A DNA stretch of 40,302 bases. It comes from Marinobacterium zhoushanense. GTDB lineage: Bacteria; Pseudomonadota; Gammaproteobacteria; Pseudomonadales; Balneatricaceae. Below are positions 14,126-22,372 of the stretch, one piece after another (position 1 is the first letter of the stretch; each line of letters starts with the position of its first letter). The translations under genes and the position numbers were made by a program. The notes beneath the pieces are model-generated. The model made no database searches and was not told the DNA's origin. It saw only the letters and a program-made list of their open reading frames with translations. The stretch covers positions 1-40,302 of the forward strand of contig NZ_BMIJ01000012.1 in assembly GCF_014641945.1 (NCBI RefSeq), written 5' to 3'.

Positions 14126-15991
14126 ATGACCCGTATTCACCTGCTCTCGCCGCAGCTGGCCAACCAGATCGCGGCGGGTGAAGTTGTTGAACGTCCCGCC
14201 TCGGTGGTTAAAGAGTTGCTCGAGAACAGTCTCGATGCCGGTGCGCGCAAGATCGATGTCGATATCGAAAATGGCGGCATCAAGCTGATCCGGCTGCGTG
14301 ATGACGGTTTTGGCATCGACAAGGAGGATCTGGCGCTGGCACTGAGCCGGCATGCGACCTCGAAGATCCACCAGCTGCAGGATCTGGAAGCGGTGGCGAG
14401 CCTGGGTTTTCGCGGCGAAGCCCTGGCGTCGATCAGTTCCGTGGCGCGTCTGGCGCTGACCTCGCGCACGGCGGAGCAGGAGGCGGCCTGGCAGGTGCGT
14501 GCCGAGGGTCGGGATATGGAGGCGGTGCTGACACCGGCGGCCCACCCGCAAGGCACCACGGTGGAGGTGCGCGACCTGTTCTTCAACACTCCGGCGCGAC
14601 GCAAGTTCCTGAAAACCGAGCAGACCGAGTTTCGTCATCTGGAGGAGGTGATCAAACGCCTGGCGCTGAGCCGTTTCGACGTGGCGTTCAACCTGCAGCA
14701 TAACGGGCGGCGCGTGCAGCAGTTGCGGCCGGTCGATGGTGAGCAGGCCCGTGAACGCAGGCTAGCCTCTTTGCTCGGCGCGGCGTTTATCGACCAGGCG
14801 GTGCACCTGGATGTCAGTGCCGAAGCGTCCGGGCTGAAGCTCTGGGGCTGGATCGGCCTGCCCACCTACTCGCGCAGTCAGGCGGACCAGCAGTACTTCT
14901 TCGTCAACGGCCGCATCATTCGCGACAAGGTGGTCACCCATGCCGTGCGTCAGGCCTATGCCGACGTGCTGTTCCATGGCCGTCATCCGGCCTTCGTGCT
15001 CTACCTGGAGCTGGATCCGGCGCTGGTGGATGTCAATGTGCATCCGACCAAACATGAGGTGCGCTTCCGCGAAAGTCGTCTGGTGCATGATTTTATCTTC
15101 CGCACCCTGCACCGGGTGATCGCCGACCTGCGACCGAAGAGCGCGGTCGCGGATGAGGGCTCGGCAGCTGTCACGGAAGAGTTGGGGGCTGCCGGGCTGG
15201 CGTTACGCCCCTCCGTCGGCAGTGCCAGTGGTGGCGGTAGTTTCAGCCAGGGCCGCATGCCGCTGTATCAGTCGGCGCCCAACAGTGGTGGCTATTCGGG
15301 TTCGGCGGTACGAGAGCAGATCGCAGCCTACGCCGACCTGCACACGCCGGCATCGCCGGCTGCTCAGCCTTTGCCATCGACGATGCCGCGAGCGGATGCC
15401 GAACAGGCACCGCCGCTCGGTTATGCGATCGCGCAACTGCATGGCGTTTACGTGTTGGCCCAAAACGAATCCGGTCTGGTGCTGGTCGATATGCATGCGG
15501 CCCATGAGCGCATCGTCTATGAGCGGATGAAAACGGCCTGGGACGAGGACAAGGTGCGCTCTCAGCCGCTGTTGGTGCCGGTCAGCATCAGTGTCAGCGA
15601 GCGCGAGGCGGATCTGGCTGAGGAGCAGCCGGAGCTGTTTGGTCGTCTGGGGTTCAGAATCGAACGCATGGGCGCCGATACGCTGACCGTGCGCGAGGTG
15701 CCGGTGTCGCTGGCCAAGGCCGATGCCGCGCAGCTGGTGCGCGACGTGCTCGCCGACCTGGTCGTATTCGGCAACAGTCAGCGTATCGAGCAGAGTATCA
15801 ATGAGCTGTTGGCGACCATGGCCTGCCACGGTGCGGTCAGGGCCAATCGGCAGCTGAGTATCACCGAGATGAATGCGCTGCTGCGCGATATGGAAGCCAC
15901 CGAGCGCAGCGGGCAATGCAACCATGGGCGACCGACCTGGACCCAGCTATCCATGGCAGAGCTGGATAAGTTGTTCATGAGGGGGCAGTAA
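14126..15991 (+). CDS. mutL: DNA mismatch repair protein MutL
   Basis: A 621-residue MutL. The GHKL ATPase domain (about 1-330) shows NQIAAGEVVERP, ELLENSLDAGA, DDGFGI and GFRGEALASI. A low-complexity linker (about 340-430) leads to the C-terminal dimerisation domain. That domain carries DMHAAHERIVYE from residue 455, matching the metal-binding endonuclease motif with Met in place of Gln, plus MACHGAVRANR and QCNHGRP near the end. So this is the nicking type of MutL found in species without MutH, such as Pseudomonas; E. coli MutL lacks these motifs. It is 2 bases from miaA, so the pair is co-transcribed. Confidence 0.97.
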   Translation: MTRIHLLSPQLANQIAAGEVVERPASVVKELLENSLDAGARKIDVDIENGGIKLIRLRDDGFGIDKEDLALALSRHATSKIHQLQDLEAVASLGFRGEALASISSVARLALTSRTAEQEAAWQVRAEGRDMEAVLTPAAHPQGTTVEVRDLFFNTPARRKFLKTEQTEFRHLEEVIKRLALSRFDVAFNLQHNGRRVQQLRPVDGEQARERRLASLLGAAFIDQAVHLDVSAEASGLKLWGWIGLPTYSRSQADQQYFFVNGRIIRDKVVTHAVRQAYADVLFHGRHPAFVLYLELDPALVDVNVHPTKHEVRFRESRLVHDFIFRTLHRVIADLRPKSAVADEGSAAVTEELGAAGLALRPSVGSASGGGSFSQGRMPLYQSAPNSGGYSGSAVREQIAAYADLHTPASPAAQPLPSTMPRADAEQAPPLGYAIAQLHGVYVLAQNESGLVLVDMHAAHERIVYERMKTAWDEDKVRSQPLLVPVSISVSEREADLAEEQPELFGRLGFRIERMGADTLTVREVPVSLAKADAAQLVRDVLADLVVFGNSQRIEQSINELLATMACHGAVRANRQLSITEMNALLRDMEATERSGQCNHGRPTWTQLSMAELDKLFMRGQ

Positions 15992-15992
15992 G

Positions 15993-16931
15993 TTGGCGGC
16001 AAAACGTCCCCCGGCGATCTTTTTGATGGGGCCGACCGCGTCGGGCAAGACGGCACTGGCGATGCACCTGTACGACCGGCTGCCCTGCGAGTTGATCAGC
16101 GTCGACTCAGCGCTGATCTATCGGCAGATGGATATCGGCACGGCGAAACCCACGCCCGAGGAACTTCAGCGCTATCCTCATCGTCTTATCGATATCCGCG
16201 ATCCCAGTGAGAGTTATTCGGCGTCCGAGTTCTGCGCCGATGCGCGTGCCGCCATGGATGAGATCAGTGCCAGGGGCAAGATTCCGCTGCTGGTGGGTGG
16301 CACGATGATGTATTTCAATGCGCTGCAACAGGGGTTGGCGTCGCTGCCGGAAGCGAATCCGGCGCTGCGTGCCGAGCTGGAAGCGGATGCTCGACGCCTG
16401 GGCTGGCCAGTCATGCATGAGCGTCTGGCTCGACTGGATCCGGCGGCAGGCGAGCGTCTCAAGCCGACCGATGCGCAGCGTATAGAGCGGGCGCTGGAGG
16501 TGGTGCTGCTGACCGGCAAGCCGATCAGCGAGCATTGGGCGGAGCAGGAGGCGGCGTCGCTGCCCTACGAGATCACGGCGCTGGCGCTAATGCCGGGTGA
16601 TCGGGCACGGCTGCATCAGCGGATAGAGCTGCGCTTCGATCAGATGTTGGCGCAGGGTTTTGAGCAGGAGGTGCGCAGCCTCTATGCCCGTGGTGACTTG
16701 CACACCGGGCTGGCGTCGATTCGCTGTGTCGGCTATCGCCAGATGTGGGATTACCTGGAGGGGCGTTTGAGCTATGACGAGATGCGCTATCGCGGCATAG
16801 TGGCGACGCGACAGCTGGCCAAACGGCAGTTGACCTGGCTGCGTGGCTGGCAGGATGTTCACTGGCTGGATAGCGAAATGGATATTTTACTCGACGGCGC
16901 CTTGAAACTGGTCGAAGCAAACATTATATAA
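15993..16931 (+). CDS. miaA: tRNA dimethylallyltransferase MiaA
   Basis: MiaA transfers a dimethylallyl group to A37 of tRNAs that read codons starting with U. The 312-residue product has the P-loop GPTASGKT at the N-terminus, ISVDSALIYRQMDIGTAKP, the DIRDP segment and GGTMMYFNAL, all family hallmarks. The TTG start follows a GAGGGGG site located inside the mutL 3' end. The MiaA product is later methylthiolated by MiaB, an Fe-S enzyme. A possible hfq promoter begins within its last codons. Confidence 0.96.
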   Translation: MAAKRPPAIFLMGPTASGKTALAMHLYDRLPCELISVDSALIYRQMDIGTAKPTPEELQRYPHRLIDIRDPSESYSASEFCADARAAMDEISARGKIPLLVGGTMMYFNALQQGLASLPEANPALRAELEADARRLGWPVMHERLARLDPAAGERLKPTDAQRIERALEVVLLTGKPISEHWAEQEAASLPYEITALALMPGDRARLHQRIELRFDQMLAQGFEQEVRSLYARGDLHTGLASIRCVGYRQMWDYLEGRLSYDEMRYRGIVATRQLAKRQLTWLRGWQDVHWLDSEMDILLDGALKLVEANII

Positions 16932-16932
16932 T
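16902..16932 (+). promoter_or_regulatory. Possible hfq promoter
   Basis: TTGAAA (16902-16907) and a perfect TATAAT (16927-16932) are 19 bases apart, at the end of miaA and about 100 bases before hfq. The spacing is slightly long. In E. coli hfq also has promoters within miaA, so the location is plausible. Confidence 0.4.
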
Positions 16933-17032
16933 GGGAGGCTTGTTCTTCGCTTGGATCGCGCCTTTTGCGCGGGTCAGGGAAGCTATAAATTACAACTAAC
17001 ATACGATTTTATTTTTTGGGAAGGAGTTTGCA

Positions 17033-17272
17033 ATGTCAAAAGGGCAGTCTTTACAAGACCCTTATCTGAATGTGCTGCGCAAGGAGCGTATTCCGGTATC
17101 CATCTTTCTGGTTAACGGTATCAAACTGCAGGGGCAGATCGAGTCATTCGACCAGTTTGTCATTCTGTTGAAGAACACTGTCAGCCAAATGGTTTATAAA
17201 CATGCCATCTCTACGGTGGTTCCCTCACGCCCCGTCAAATTGCCTCAAGGTGATGAGAAGGCGTCAGACTGA
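17033..17272 (+). CDS. hfq: RNA chaperone Hfq
   Basis: A 79-residue Sm-like protein that forms hexamers and pairs small RNAs with messenger RNAs. The Sm1 region (SLQDPYLNVLRKERIPVSIFLVNGIKLQG, positions 6-34) with Gln8, the FDQF stretch and the Sm2 motif VYKHAIST are all present. The C-terminal tail is short, as in Pseudomonas and unlike the 102-residue E. coli protein. AAGGAG lies 6 bases before the ATG. hflX follows after 8 bases, with its ribosome binding site overlapping the hfq stop. Confidence 0.98.
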   Translation: MSKGQSLQDPYLNVLRKERIPVSIFLVNGIKLQGQIESFDQFVILLKNTVSQMVYKHAISTVVPSRPVKLPQGDEKASD

Positions 17273-17280
17273 GGTCCTAA

Positions 17281-18579
17281 TTGTTTTTCGAACGTCCCGA
17301 ATCGGGCGAGATAGCGATTCTCGTCCATATTGAGCTGTCCTCTGATGCGAACAGCGAAGACCCACGGGAACTGGAAGAGCTAGCGCTCTCCGCTGGTGCC
17401 GATCCGGTCGCTTTTCTGACCGGATCTCGCGCCGATCCCAGCCCCAAGTTTTTTCTCGGAAAAGGTAAGGTGGAGGAGCTGGCCGAGCTGGTGCGTGAGC
17501 ATCAGGCCGAGCTGGTAATCTTTAACCATGCCCTGAGTCCGGCGCAGGAGCGTAATCTGGAGCGTGAGATCAAATGCCGTGTGCTTGATCGTACCGGCCT
17601 GATTCTCGACATATTCGCTCAGCGCGCGCGTACTCATGAGGGTAAGTTGCAGGTGGAGCTGGCGCAGCTCGAGCATATGTCCACGCGTCTGGTGCGCGGC
17701 TGGACCCACTTGGAACGACAAAAGGGTGGTATAGGTCTGCGCGGGCCTGGTGAAACCCAGCTCGAGACCGACCGTCGATTGCTGCGTGCCCGTATCAAGT
17801 CGATTCAAAAGCGGCTGGAAAAGGTGCGTTCGCAGCGGGAGCAGGGGCGTAGAGCGCGTCAGCGTGCCGAGGTGCCGACGGTGGCATTGGTTGGCTACAC
17901 CAACGCCGGGAAATCGACGCTGTTCAACTTTATGACCGACTCCAGCGTATATGCAGCGGATCAGCTGTTTGCGACCCTGGATCCGACCCTGCGTCGGATC
18001 GAGCTGGATGATGTCGGGCCGGCGATCCTGGCGGATACGGTAGGGTTTATCCGCCATCTGCCGCATAAGCTGGTAGAGTCGTTCCGCGCTACGCTGCAGG
18101 AAACGGTGGAAGCGACGCTGCTGCTGCATGTGATCGACAGCTATGACGAGGAGCGTCAGGATCATATCGATCAGGTGCACGCGGTATTGCGCGAGATAGG
18201 GGCTGACGAGGTCCCGGCGCTACAGGTCTACAATAAGATCGACAAGCTGCCGGGACAGACGCCGCGTATCGATCGCGATGAGGAAGGTGTGGTGCAGCGG
18301 GTCTGGTTGTCTGCGCAGAGCGGAGAGGGCGTAGAGCTGTTGATCGAGGCGGTGCGCGAGCGCCTGGGCGGGGATATGTTCCACGATACCCTGTGTTTGA
18401 CGCCTGAGCAGGGGCAGTTCCGGGCCCAGCTATATGCTCAGGGGGCGGTGCTGGGAGAACGGGTCGACGACCAGGGACATATCAGTCTTGAGGTGCGGAT
18501 GCCGATGCGCGATATACGCCAGCTGTTGAGTCGGTTGCGCATTCCGGCGGAACGTTATCTGCCTGCGCAGGTCCACTGA
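17281..18579 (+). CDS. hflX: GTPase HflX, ribosome-splitting factor
   Basis: HflX binds stalled 70S or 50S particles and splits ribosomes under stress. The 432-residue protein has the N-terminal HflX domain (to about 195) with FFLGKGKVEEL and NHALSPAQERNLE, the glycine-rich GGIGLRGPGETQLE linker, then a GTPase domain with GYTNAGKST, DTVGFIRHLP and NKID. It begins with TTG at 17281; GAGG at 17271-17274, six bases before, supports this, and an ATG start is not available close by. The unit hfq-hflX-hflK-hflC is conserved in gammaproteobacteria. Confidence 0.96.
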   Translation: MFFERPESGEIAILVHIELSSDANSEDPRELEELALSAGADPVAFLTGSRADPSPKFFLGKGKVEELAELVREHQAELVIFNHALSPAQERNLEREIKCRVLDRTGLILDIFAQRARTHEGKLQVELAQLEHMSTRLVRGWTHLERQKGGIGLRGPGETQLETDRRLLRARIKSIQKRLEKVRSQREQGRRARQRAEVPTVALVGYTNAGKSTLFNFMTDSSVYAADQLFATLDPTLRRIELDDVGPAILADTVGFIRHLPHKLVESFRATLQETVEATLLLHVIDSYDEERQDHIDQVHAVLREIGADEVPALQVYNKIDKLPGQTPRIDRDEEGVVQRVWLSAQSGEGVELLIEAVRERLGGDMFHDTLCLTPEQGQFRAQLYAQGAVLGERVDDQGHISLEVRMPMRDIRQLLSRLRIPAERYLPAQVH

Positions 18580-18651
18580 AGGTTGCGTGTGGAAGGGTAG
18601 CACCCTAAAATTTTTTAAACTTTTCAAGCGTTTTCACTGACGGAGAACAGT

Positions 18652-19851
18652 ATGGCCTGGAATGAGCCTGGTGGTAATGGCAACAACCATGACCCCTGGA
18701 GCGGCGGCAGCAAGGATAACCGTGGCAAACGCGGTCAGGATCAGGGTCCACCGGATCTGGATGAAGCGCTGCGCAAACTGCAGGACAGAATGAATGTGAT
18801 CTTCAGCGGTGGGAAGCGTCGTGGTGGCGGTTCCGGCGGCGGTTCAGGCAGCGGCGGTGGCTTCGGTTTCCTGCTGGTGGTGATCGTGCTGGCGGCGCTG
18901 TTCTGGGCGGGGATGGGTTTTTATACCGTGGATCAGCCGGAGCGTGGCGTGGTGCTGCGTTTGGGTAAGTTCCAAGAAACGGTACAGCCCGGTCTGCAGT
19001 GGAACCCGCCGTTGATCGATGAGGTTACCACGGTGAATACCGAGGTGGTGCGGACCCATAGTCATGACTCGCAGATGCTGACCGAGGACGAGAATATCGT
19101 TTACATCGATCTGGCGGTTCAGTATGTGGCGACCGATCCGAAAGCATTTGTGCTCAACGTGCGTGATCCGGAAGAGAGTCTGGCCCATGCTGCCGAGTCG
19201 GCGTTGCGCCATGTGGTCGGTACCACCGACCTGCATGCCATCCTGACCGAGGGGCGTGAGGCCCTGGGTCTGCAGGTGCAGGCGCGTCTGCAGCGCTACA
19301 TGGAGTTCTACGGCACCGGGATCAACATTACCAAGGTCAACATCAAGAACGCCCAGGCGCCGAGTCAGGTGCAGGAAGCGTTCGATGATGTGATCAAGGC
19401 GCGCGAGGATGAGCAGCGCACCATCAACCAGGCGCAGACCTATGCCAATGGCGTGGTGCCGGAGGCGCGTGGTGAGGCGCAGCGTCTGATCGAGGAAGCG
19501 AACGCCTACCGGGAAGAGAAAGTGGCCAGGGCAACGGGTGAGGCGAGTCGCTTTACCGCGCTGCTGGACGAGTACGAAAAAGCTCCGGAAGTCACCAGGC
19601 AGCGTCTCTATCTTGAAACCATGCAGGACGTGTTGGGTAAGACGCCCAAGGTGCTGGTTGATGTCGAGGGAGGGAACAACATGATGTACCTGCCGCTCGA
19701 CAAGTTGATGGATAAGCAGTCCGAGGTGCGTGACACCAGTGGTCGGCCGGTGCGGCTCGATGATAACAGTCTGCGGCAGATTACCGATGAGGTCATGAAT
19801 CAGCTGCGTCAGCGCCAGAGTTCTTCATCTACAACACGGGAGGGCCGCTGA
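18652..19851 (+). CDS. hflK: HflK, FtsH protease modulator subunit
   Basis: The 399-residue protein is a SPFH/band-7 family inner-membrane protein that with HflC forms the large cage around FtsH and tunes its proteolysis. The N-terminal cytoplasmic part holds a glycine/serine-rich run (about 54-70), followed by one membrane helix (about 70-90). The SPFH domain begins at YTVDQPERGVVLRLGKF, and a long coiled-coil region follows (about 240-330). Its stop overlaps the hflC start by one base (TGATG), so translation is coupled and the subunits are made in balance. Confidence 0.97.
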   Translation: MAWNEPGGNGNNHDPWSGGSKDNRGKRGQDQGPPDLDEALRKLQDRMNVIFSGGKRRGGGSGGGSGSGGGFGFLLVVIVLAALFWAGMGFYTVDQPERGVVLRLGKFQETVQPGLQWNPPLIDEVTTVNTEVVRTHSHDSQMLTEDENIVYIDLAVQYVATDPKAFVLNVRDPEESLAHAAESALRHVVGTTDLHAILTEGREALGLQVQARLQRYMEFYGTGINITKVNIKNAQAPSQVQEAFDDVIKAREDEQRTINQAQTYANGVVPEARGEAQRLIEEANAYREEKVARATGEASRFTALLDEYEKAPEVTRQRLYLETMQDVLGKTPKVLVDVEGGNNMMYLPLDKLMDKQSEVRDTSGRPVRLDDNSLRQITDEVMNQLRQRQSSSSTTREGR

Positions 19852-20729
19852 TGAACCCCAAGTCTCTCTATGCCCTGATCGCCGTGCTGATCGTGGTGAT
19901 GGTCGGTTCCAAGTCGGTCTATATCGTCAAGGAAACAGAGCGGGCCGTGATGCTGCGTTTCGGTGAGATCGTCGATCCTGACGTGTCGCCGGGACTGCAC
20001 TTCAAGATCCCGTTCGTCAATACCGTGAAAATATTCGATGCCCGTGTGCAGACGCTGGATGCGCGCCCGCAGTCGTTCCTGACGCTGGAGAAAAAGCGTC
20101 TGATTGTGGACTCCTTCGTCAAGTGGCGGATCGCCGATCCGGCGAAGTACTACACCTCCATCACCGGTGATATTTTCCGGGCGTCGGAACGTCTGTCCAA
20201 CAACATCGAGGAGAAGCTGCGTAACCAGTTTGGTGAGCGTACGGTTACCGAGGTGGTGTCCGGTGAGCGTGAAGAGGTTATGGATGCGGTGATTCGCGAC
20301 CTGAGTCTGCAGGCGGACGAGCAGTATGGTATCGAGATCATCGATGTGCGGGTCAAGCGTATCGATCTGCCGCCCGAGGTGTCCTCGTCGGTATACGAGC
20401 GTATGCGCACCGAGCGTGAGCGTGAGGCGCGGGAACTGCGTGCTCGTGGTCGCGAACTGGCGGAAGGTATCCGCGCGGATGCAGATCGTCAGCGCACGGT
20501 AATCCTGGCGGAAGCCTATCGTGATTCCGAGGAAACGCGTGGTGAGGGGGATGCCGAAGCGGCGAGCATCTATGCGGGGGCGTATAGCAAGAATTCAGAG
20601 TTTTACGCCTTCTATCGCAGCCTGGAGGCCTATCGTGACACCTTCAGTGGTGGTGGCGACGTGATGCTGCTGAAGCCGGATACACAGTTCTTCCGTTATC
20701 TGGATGATGCGAACACGCCGCGGCGCTAA
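19851..20729 (+). CDS. hflC: HflC, FtsH protease modulator subunit
   Basis: A 292-residue SPFH-domain partner of HflK. One N-terminal membrane anchor (about 5-22) is followed by YIVKETERAVMLRFGEI, the typical start of the domain, and a charged, alanine-rich helical region (about 180-245). The AREL/RGRELAEGIRADADRQR stretch is characteristic of HflC. It should face the periplasm with HflK. The gene starts on the last base of the hflK stop and ends before a noncoding interval with stem-loops and two terminators. Confidence 0.97.
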   Translation: MNPKSLYALIAVLIVVMVGSKSVYIVKETERAVMLRFGEIVDPDVSPGLHFKIPFVNTVKIFDARVQTLDARPQSFLTLEKKRLIVDSFVKWRIADPAKYYTSITGDIFRASERLSNNIEEKLRNQFGERTVTEVVSGEREEVMDAVIRDLSLQADEQYGIEIIDVRVKRIDLPPEVSSSVYERMRTEREREARELRARGRELAEGIRADADRQRTVILAEAYRDSEETRGEGDAEAASIYAGAYSKNSEFYAFYRSLEAYRDTFSGGGDVMLLKPDTQFFRYLDDANTPRR

Positions 20730-20745
20730 GGCATGAGGTGGTATT

Positions 20746-20833
20746 TGCCGCTCGGACACATCTGAGTGCCGACGGCATACCATGCCAAGCCTCCTGTACA
20801 TTGCCGCTCCGGCGCATCCATGCGCCCGCGGCA
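20746..20833. repeat. Two related REP-like stem-loops
   Basis: Two elements starting TTGCCGCTC and closing with a CGGCAT segment lie in tandem. The second (20802-20833) is a near-perfect stem: TGCCGC pairs with GCGGCA and GGCGCA with TGCGCC around a TCCA loop. The first (20746-20777) has the same outer stem (TGCCG/CGGCA) and a different, imperfect inner stem. This pattern of a kept outer stem resembles repetitive extragenic palindromes. No transposase is nearby; copy number in the genome cannot be judged here. Confidence 0.5.
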
Positions 20834-20856
20834 TGCCGTACATCCTGTGCATAAAT

Positions 20857-20879
20857 CGGGTGCCCTCGGCGCCCGTTTT
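20857..20879 (+). terminator. Intrinsic terminator after hflC
   Basis: CGGGTGCC (20857-20864) pairs with GGCGCCCG (20868-20875) around a CTC loop, with one G-U pair, followed by TTTT. It would end the nnrD-hflC transcription series together with the next hairpin. Confidence 0.65.
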
Positions 20880-20895
20880 CATGGTAGTATTCGGT

Positions 20896-20920
20896 AACCG
20901 GGTCGAGGCCCGGTTTTTTT
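20896..20920 (+). terminator. Second intrinsic terminator upstream of yjeT
   Basis: AACCGGG (20896-20902) pairs with CCCGGTT (20909-20915), six-base loop, followed by an uninterrupted run of T to 20920. It is a strong terminator just 18 bases before the yjeT ATG, so yjeT, hisZ and purA must depend on read-through or on a promoter inside this interval that was not recognised. Confidence 0.8.
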
Positions 20921-20937
20921 GTGGATGGGGTGGGACG

Positions 20938-21132
20938 ATGGCCGAACTTTGGCGAGAACTGATGATCGCGTTCTGCCTGATGTTGGTGATCGAGGGTGTG
21001 TTGCCTTTCCTCTACCCGCAACGCTGGCGCCGACTGGTGGTTCAATTGGCGGATATCGATGACGCCGTACTCCGAGGGGTCGGTTTGGCGTCGATGCTGA
21101 TTGGGCTTCTGGCGTTGTATCTGATCCACTGA
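20938..21132 (+). CDS. yjeT: DUF2065 small inner-membrane protein YjeT
   Basis: The 64-residue protein matches YjeT (DUF2065) in size and pattern: ELMIAFCLMLVIEGVLPFLYPQRWRR at the N-terminus, and a second hydrophobic helix GVGLASMLIGLLALYLI at the end. Two membrane spans are predicted. GGGTGGGA precedes the ATG. The function is unknown. The gene is regularly found between hflC and hisZ or purA, as here. The reading frame is open upstream, but those residues would cover the terminators. Confidence 0.9.
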   Translation: MAELWRELMIAFCLMLVIEGVLPFLYPQRWRRLVVQLADIDDAVLRGVGLASMLIGLLALYLIH

Positions 21133-21161
21133 TTTTGGTTTAACTGTACTTGGAGCACTGC

Positions 21162-22337
21162 ATGACATTGGCAGATCGCTGGTTGCTGCCGGATGGAATG
21201 AAAGAGATGTTGCCGCCGCGTGCGCGTCAGGTTGAGATGATGCGCCGCCGCCTGCTCGATCTCTACCACTGCTGGGGCTATGACCTGGTGATGCCGCCGC
21301 TGGCCGAGCATCTGGAGTCGTTGTTGACCGGCGTAGGTCGGGATCTGGAGCTGAAAACATTCAAACTGACCGATCAGGTCAGTGGTCATACGCTCGGGGT
21401 GCGGGCGGATATCACGCCCCAGGTGGCGCGCATCGATGCGCATCGCCTGCGCACGGAAGGTCCGAGTCGTCTCTGCTACTGTGGCTCGGTATTGCATACC
21501 CGTCCGGGGCATAAGCTTGCGTCACGCAACCCGCTTCAGCTCGGTGCTGAGCTCTATGGTCATGCAGGAGTCGATAGCGATGTCGAGGTGATCTCGCTGA
21601 TGCTGGAGACACTGGATGCAGTGGGCGTGCGCGGGCCGATCAGCCTCGATCTTGGGCATGTCGGCGTATTCAGTCAGTTGATGAGCGACGCTGAGCTGAC
21701 GGCTGAGCAGCAGGATGATTTCCTCGATATGTTACAGCGTAAGGCGCTGCCGGAGATCGCACGGTTTGTCGAGGCGTTAGCGTTGGCGCCGGCACTTTCC
21801 GAGCGTTTGCTGGCGCTGCCGCGCATGAGTGGCGGTATCGAAGTGTTGGCGCAGGCGAGGGCGCTGTTTGCCGGATCGGCGAGCATTTCAGCGGCGCTGG
21901 ATTATCTTGAGCGTGTTGCTGAGCGTGTTGCTGCTCGCTATCCGCAGACCGACCTTTATTTCGATCTGGGTGAGCTGCGCGGCTATCACTACCACACCGG
22001 TATCGTGTTTGCCGCCTATACGCCTCACTTTGGTCAGGCGCTCGCCAAGGGTGGACGGTATGATGAGATAGGTCGTGACTTCGGTCGTGCACGCCCGGCA
22101 ACGGGGTTCAGTTCCGATCTGAAAACCTTGCTGGAAACGGCTGAGGCGTTGCCGGCGCCGGAGCAGAGTGCGGTGCTGGCGCCCTCGGGTGAGGATGCGG
22201 AGCTGCTGGCGGCGGTGTCGGAATTGCGTCTACAGGGCGTGCGCGTCGTTCAGACGCTTGAAGGAGAAGTGGTACCGGGCTGCTGTGATCGTCAGCTGGT
22301 ACAGAAGGATAAGCAGTGGGTCGTCGAGGCCCGGTAA
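21162..22337 (+). CDS. hisZ: ATP phosphoribosyltransferase regulatory subunit HisZ
   Basis: HisZ is a paralogue of histidyl-tRNA synthetase that has lost aminoacylation and forms a hetero-octamer with short-form HisG, making it active and sensitive to histidine. The 391-residue chain has the class II-like core: DRWLLPDGMKEMLPPRARQ, the VRADITPQVARIDAHRL motif, and ELRGYHYHTGIVFAAYTP. It lacks the C-terminal anticodon-binding domain seen in the true HisS encoded later (35412). GGAG at 21152-21155 fixes the start at 21162 and excludes the open frame from 21150. It implies a short HisG elsewhere in the genome. Confidence 0.96.
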   Translation: MTLADRWLLPDGMKEMLPPRARQVEMMRRRLLDLYHCWGYDLVMPPLAEHLESLLTGVGRDLELKTFKLTDQVSGHTLGVRADITPQVARIDAHRLRTEGPSRLCYCGSVLHTRPGHKLASRNPLQLGAELYGHAGVDSDVEVISLMLETLDAVGVRGPISLDLGHVGVFSQLMSDAELTAEQQDDFLDMLQRKALPEIARFVEALALAPALSERLLALPRMSGGIEVLAQARALFAGSASISAALDYLERVAERVAARYPQTDLYFDLGELRGYHYHTGIVFAAYTPHFGQALAKGGRYDEIGRDFGRARPATGFSSDLKTLLETAEALPAPEQSAVLAPSGEDAELLAAVSELRLQGVRVVQTLEGEVVPGCCDRQLVQKDKQWVVEAR

Positions 22338-22372
22338 ACATTTCCCAATTCAGAAGAGTTTTAGAGACAGCA

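Noticed and set aside
18595..18615. Short hairpin GGGT-AGC-ACCC followed by T-rich sequence between hflX and hflK
   Set aside because: A 4-base stem is too weak to call a terminator, and hflX and hflK are expected in one transcript.
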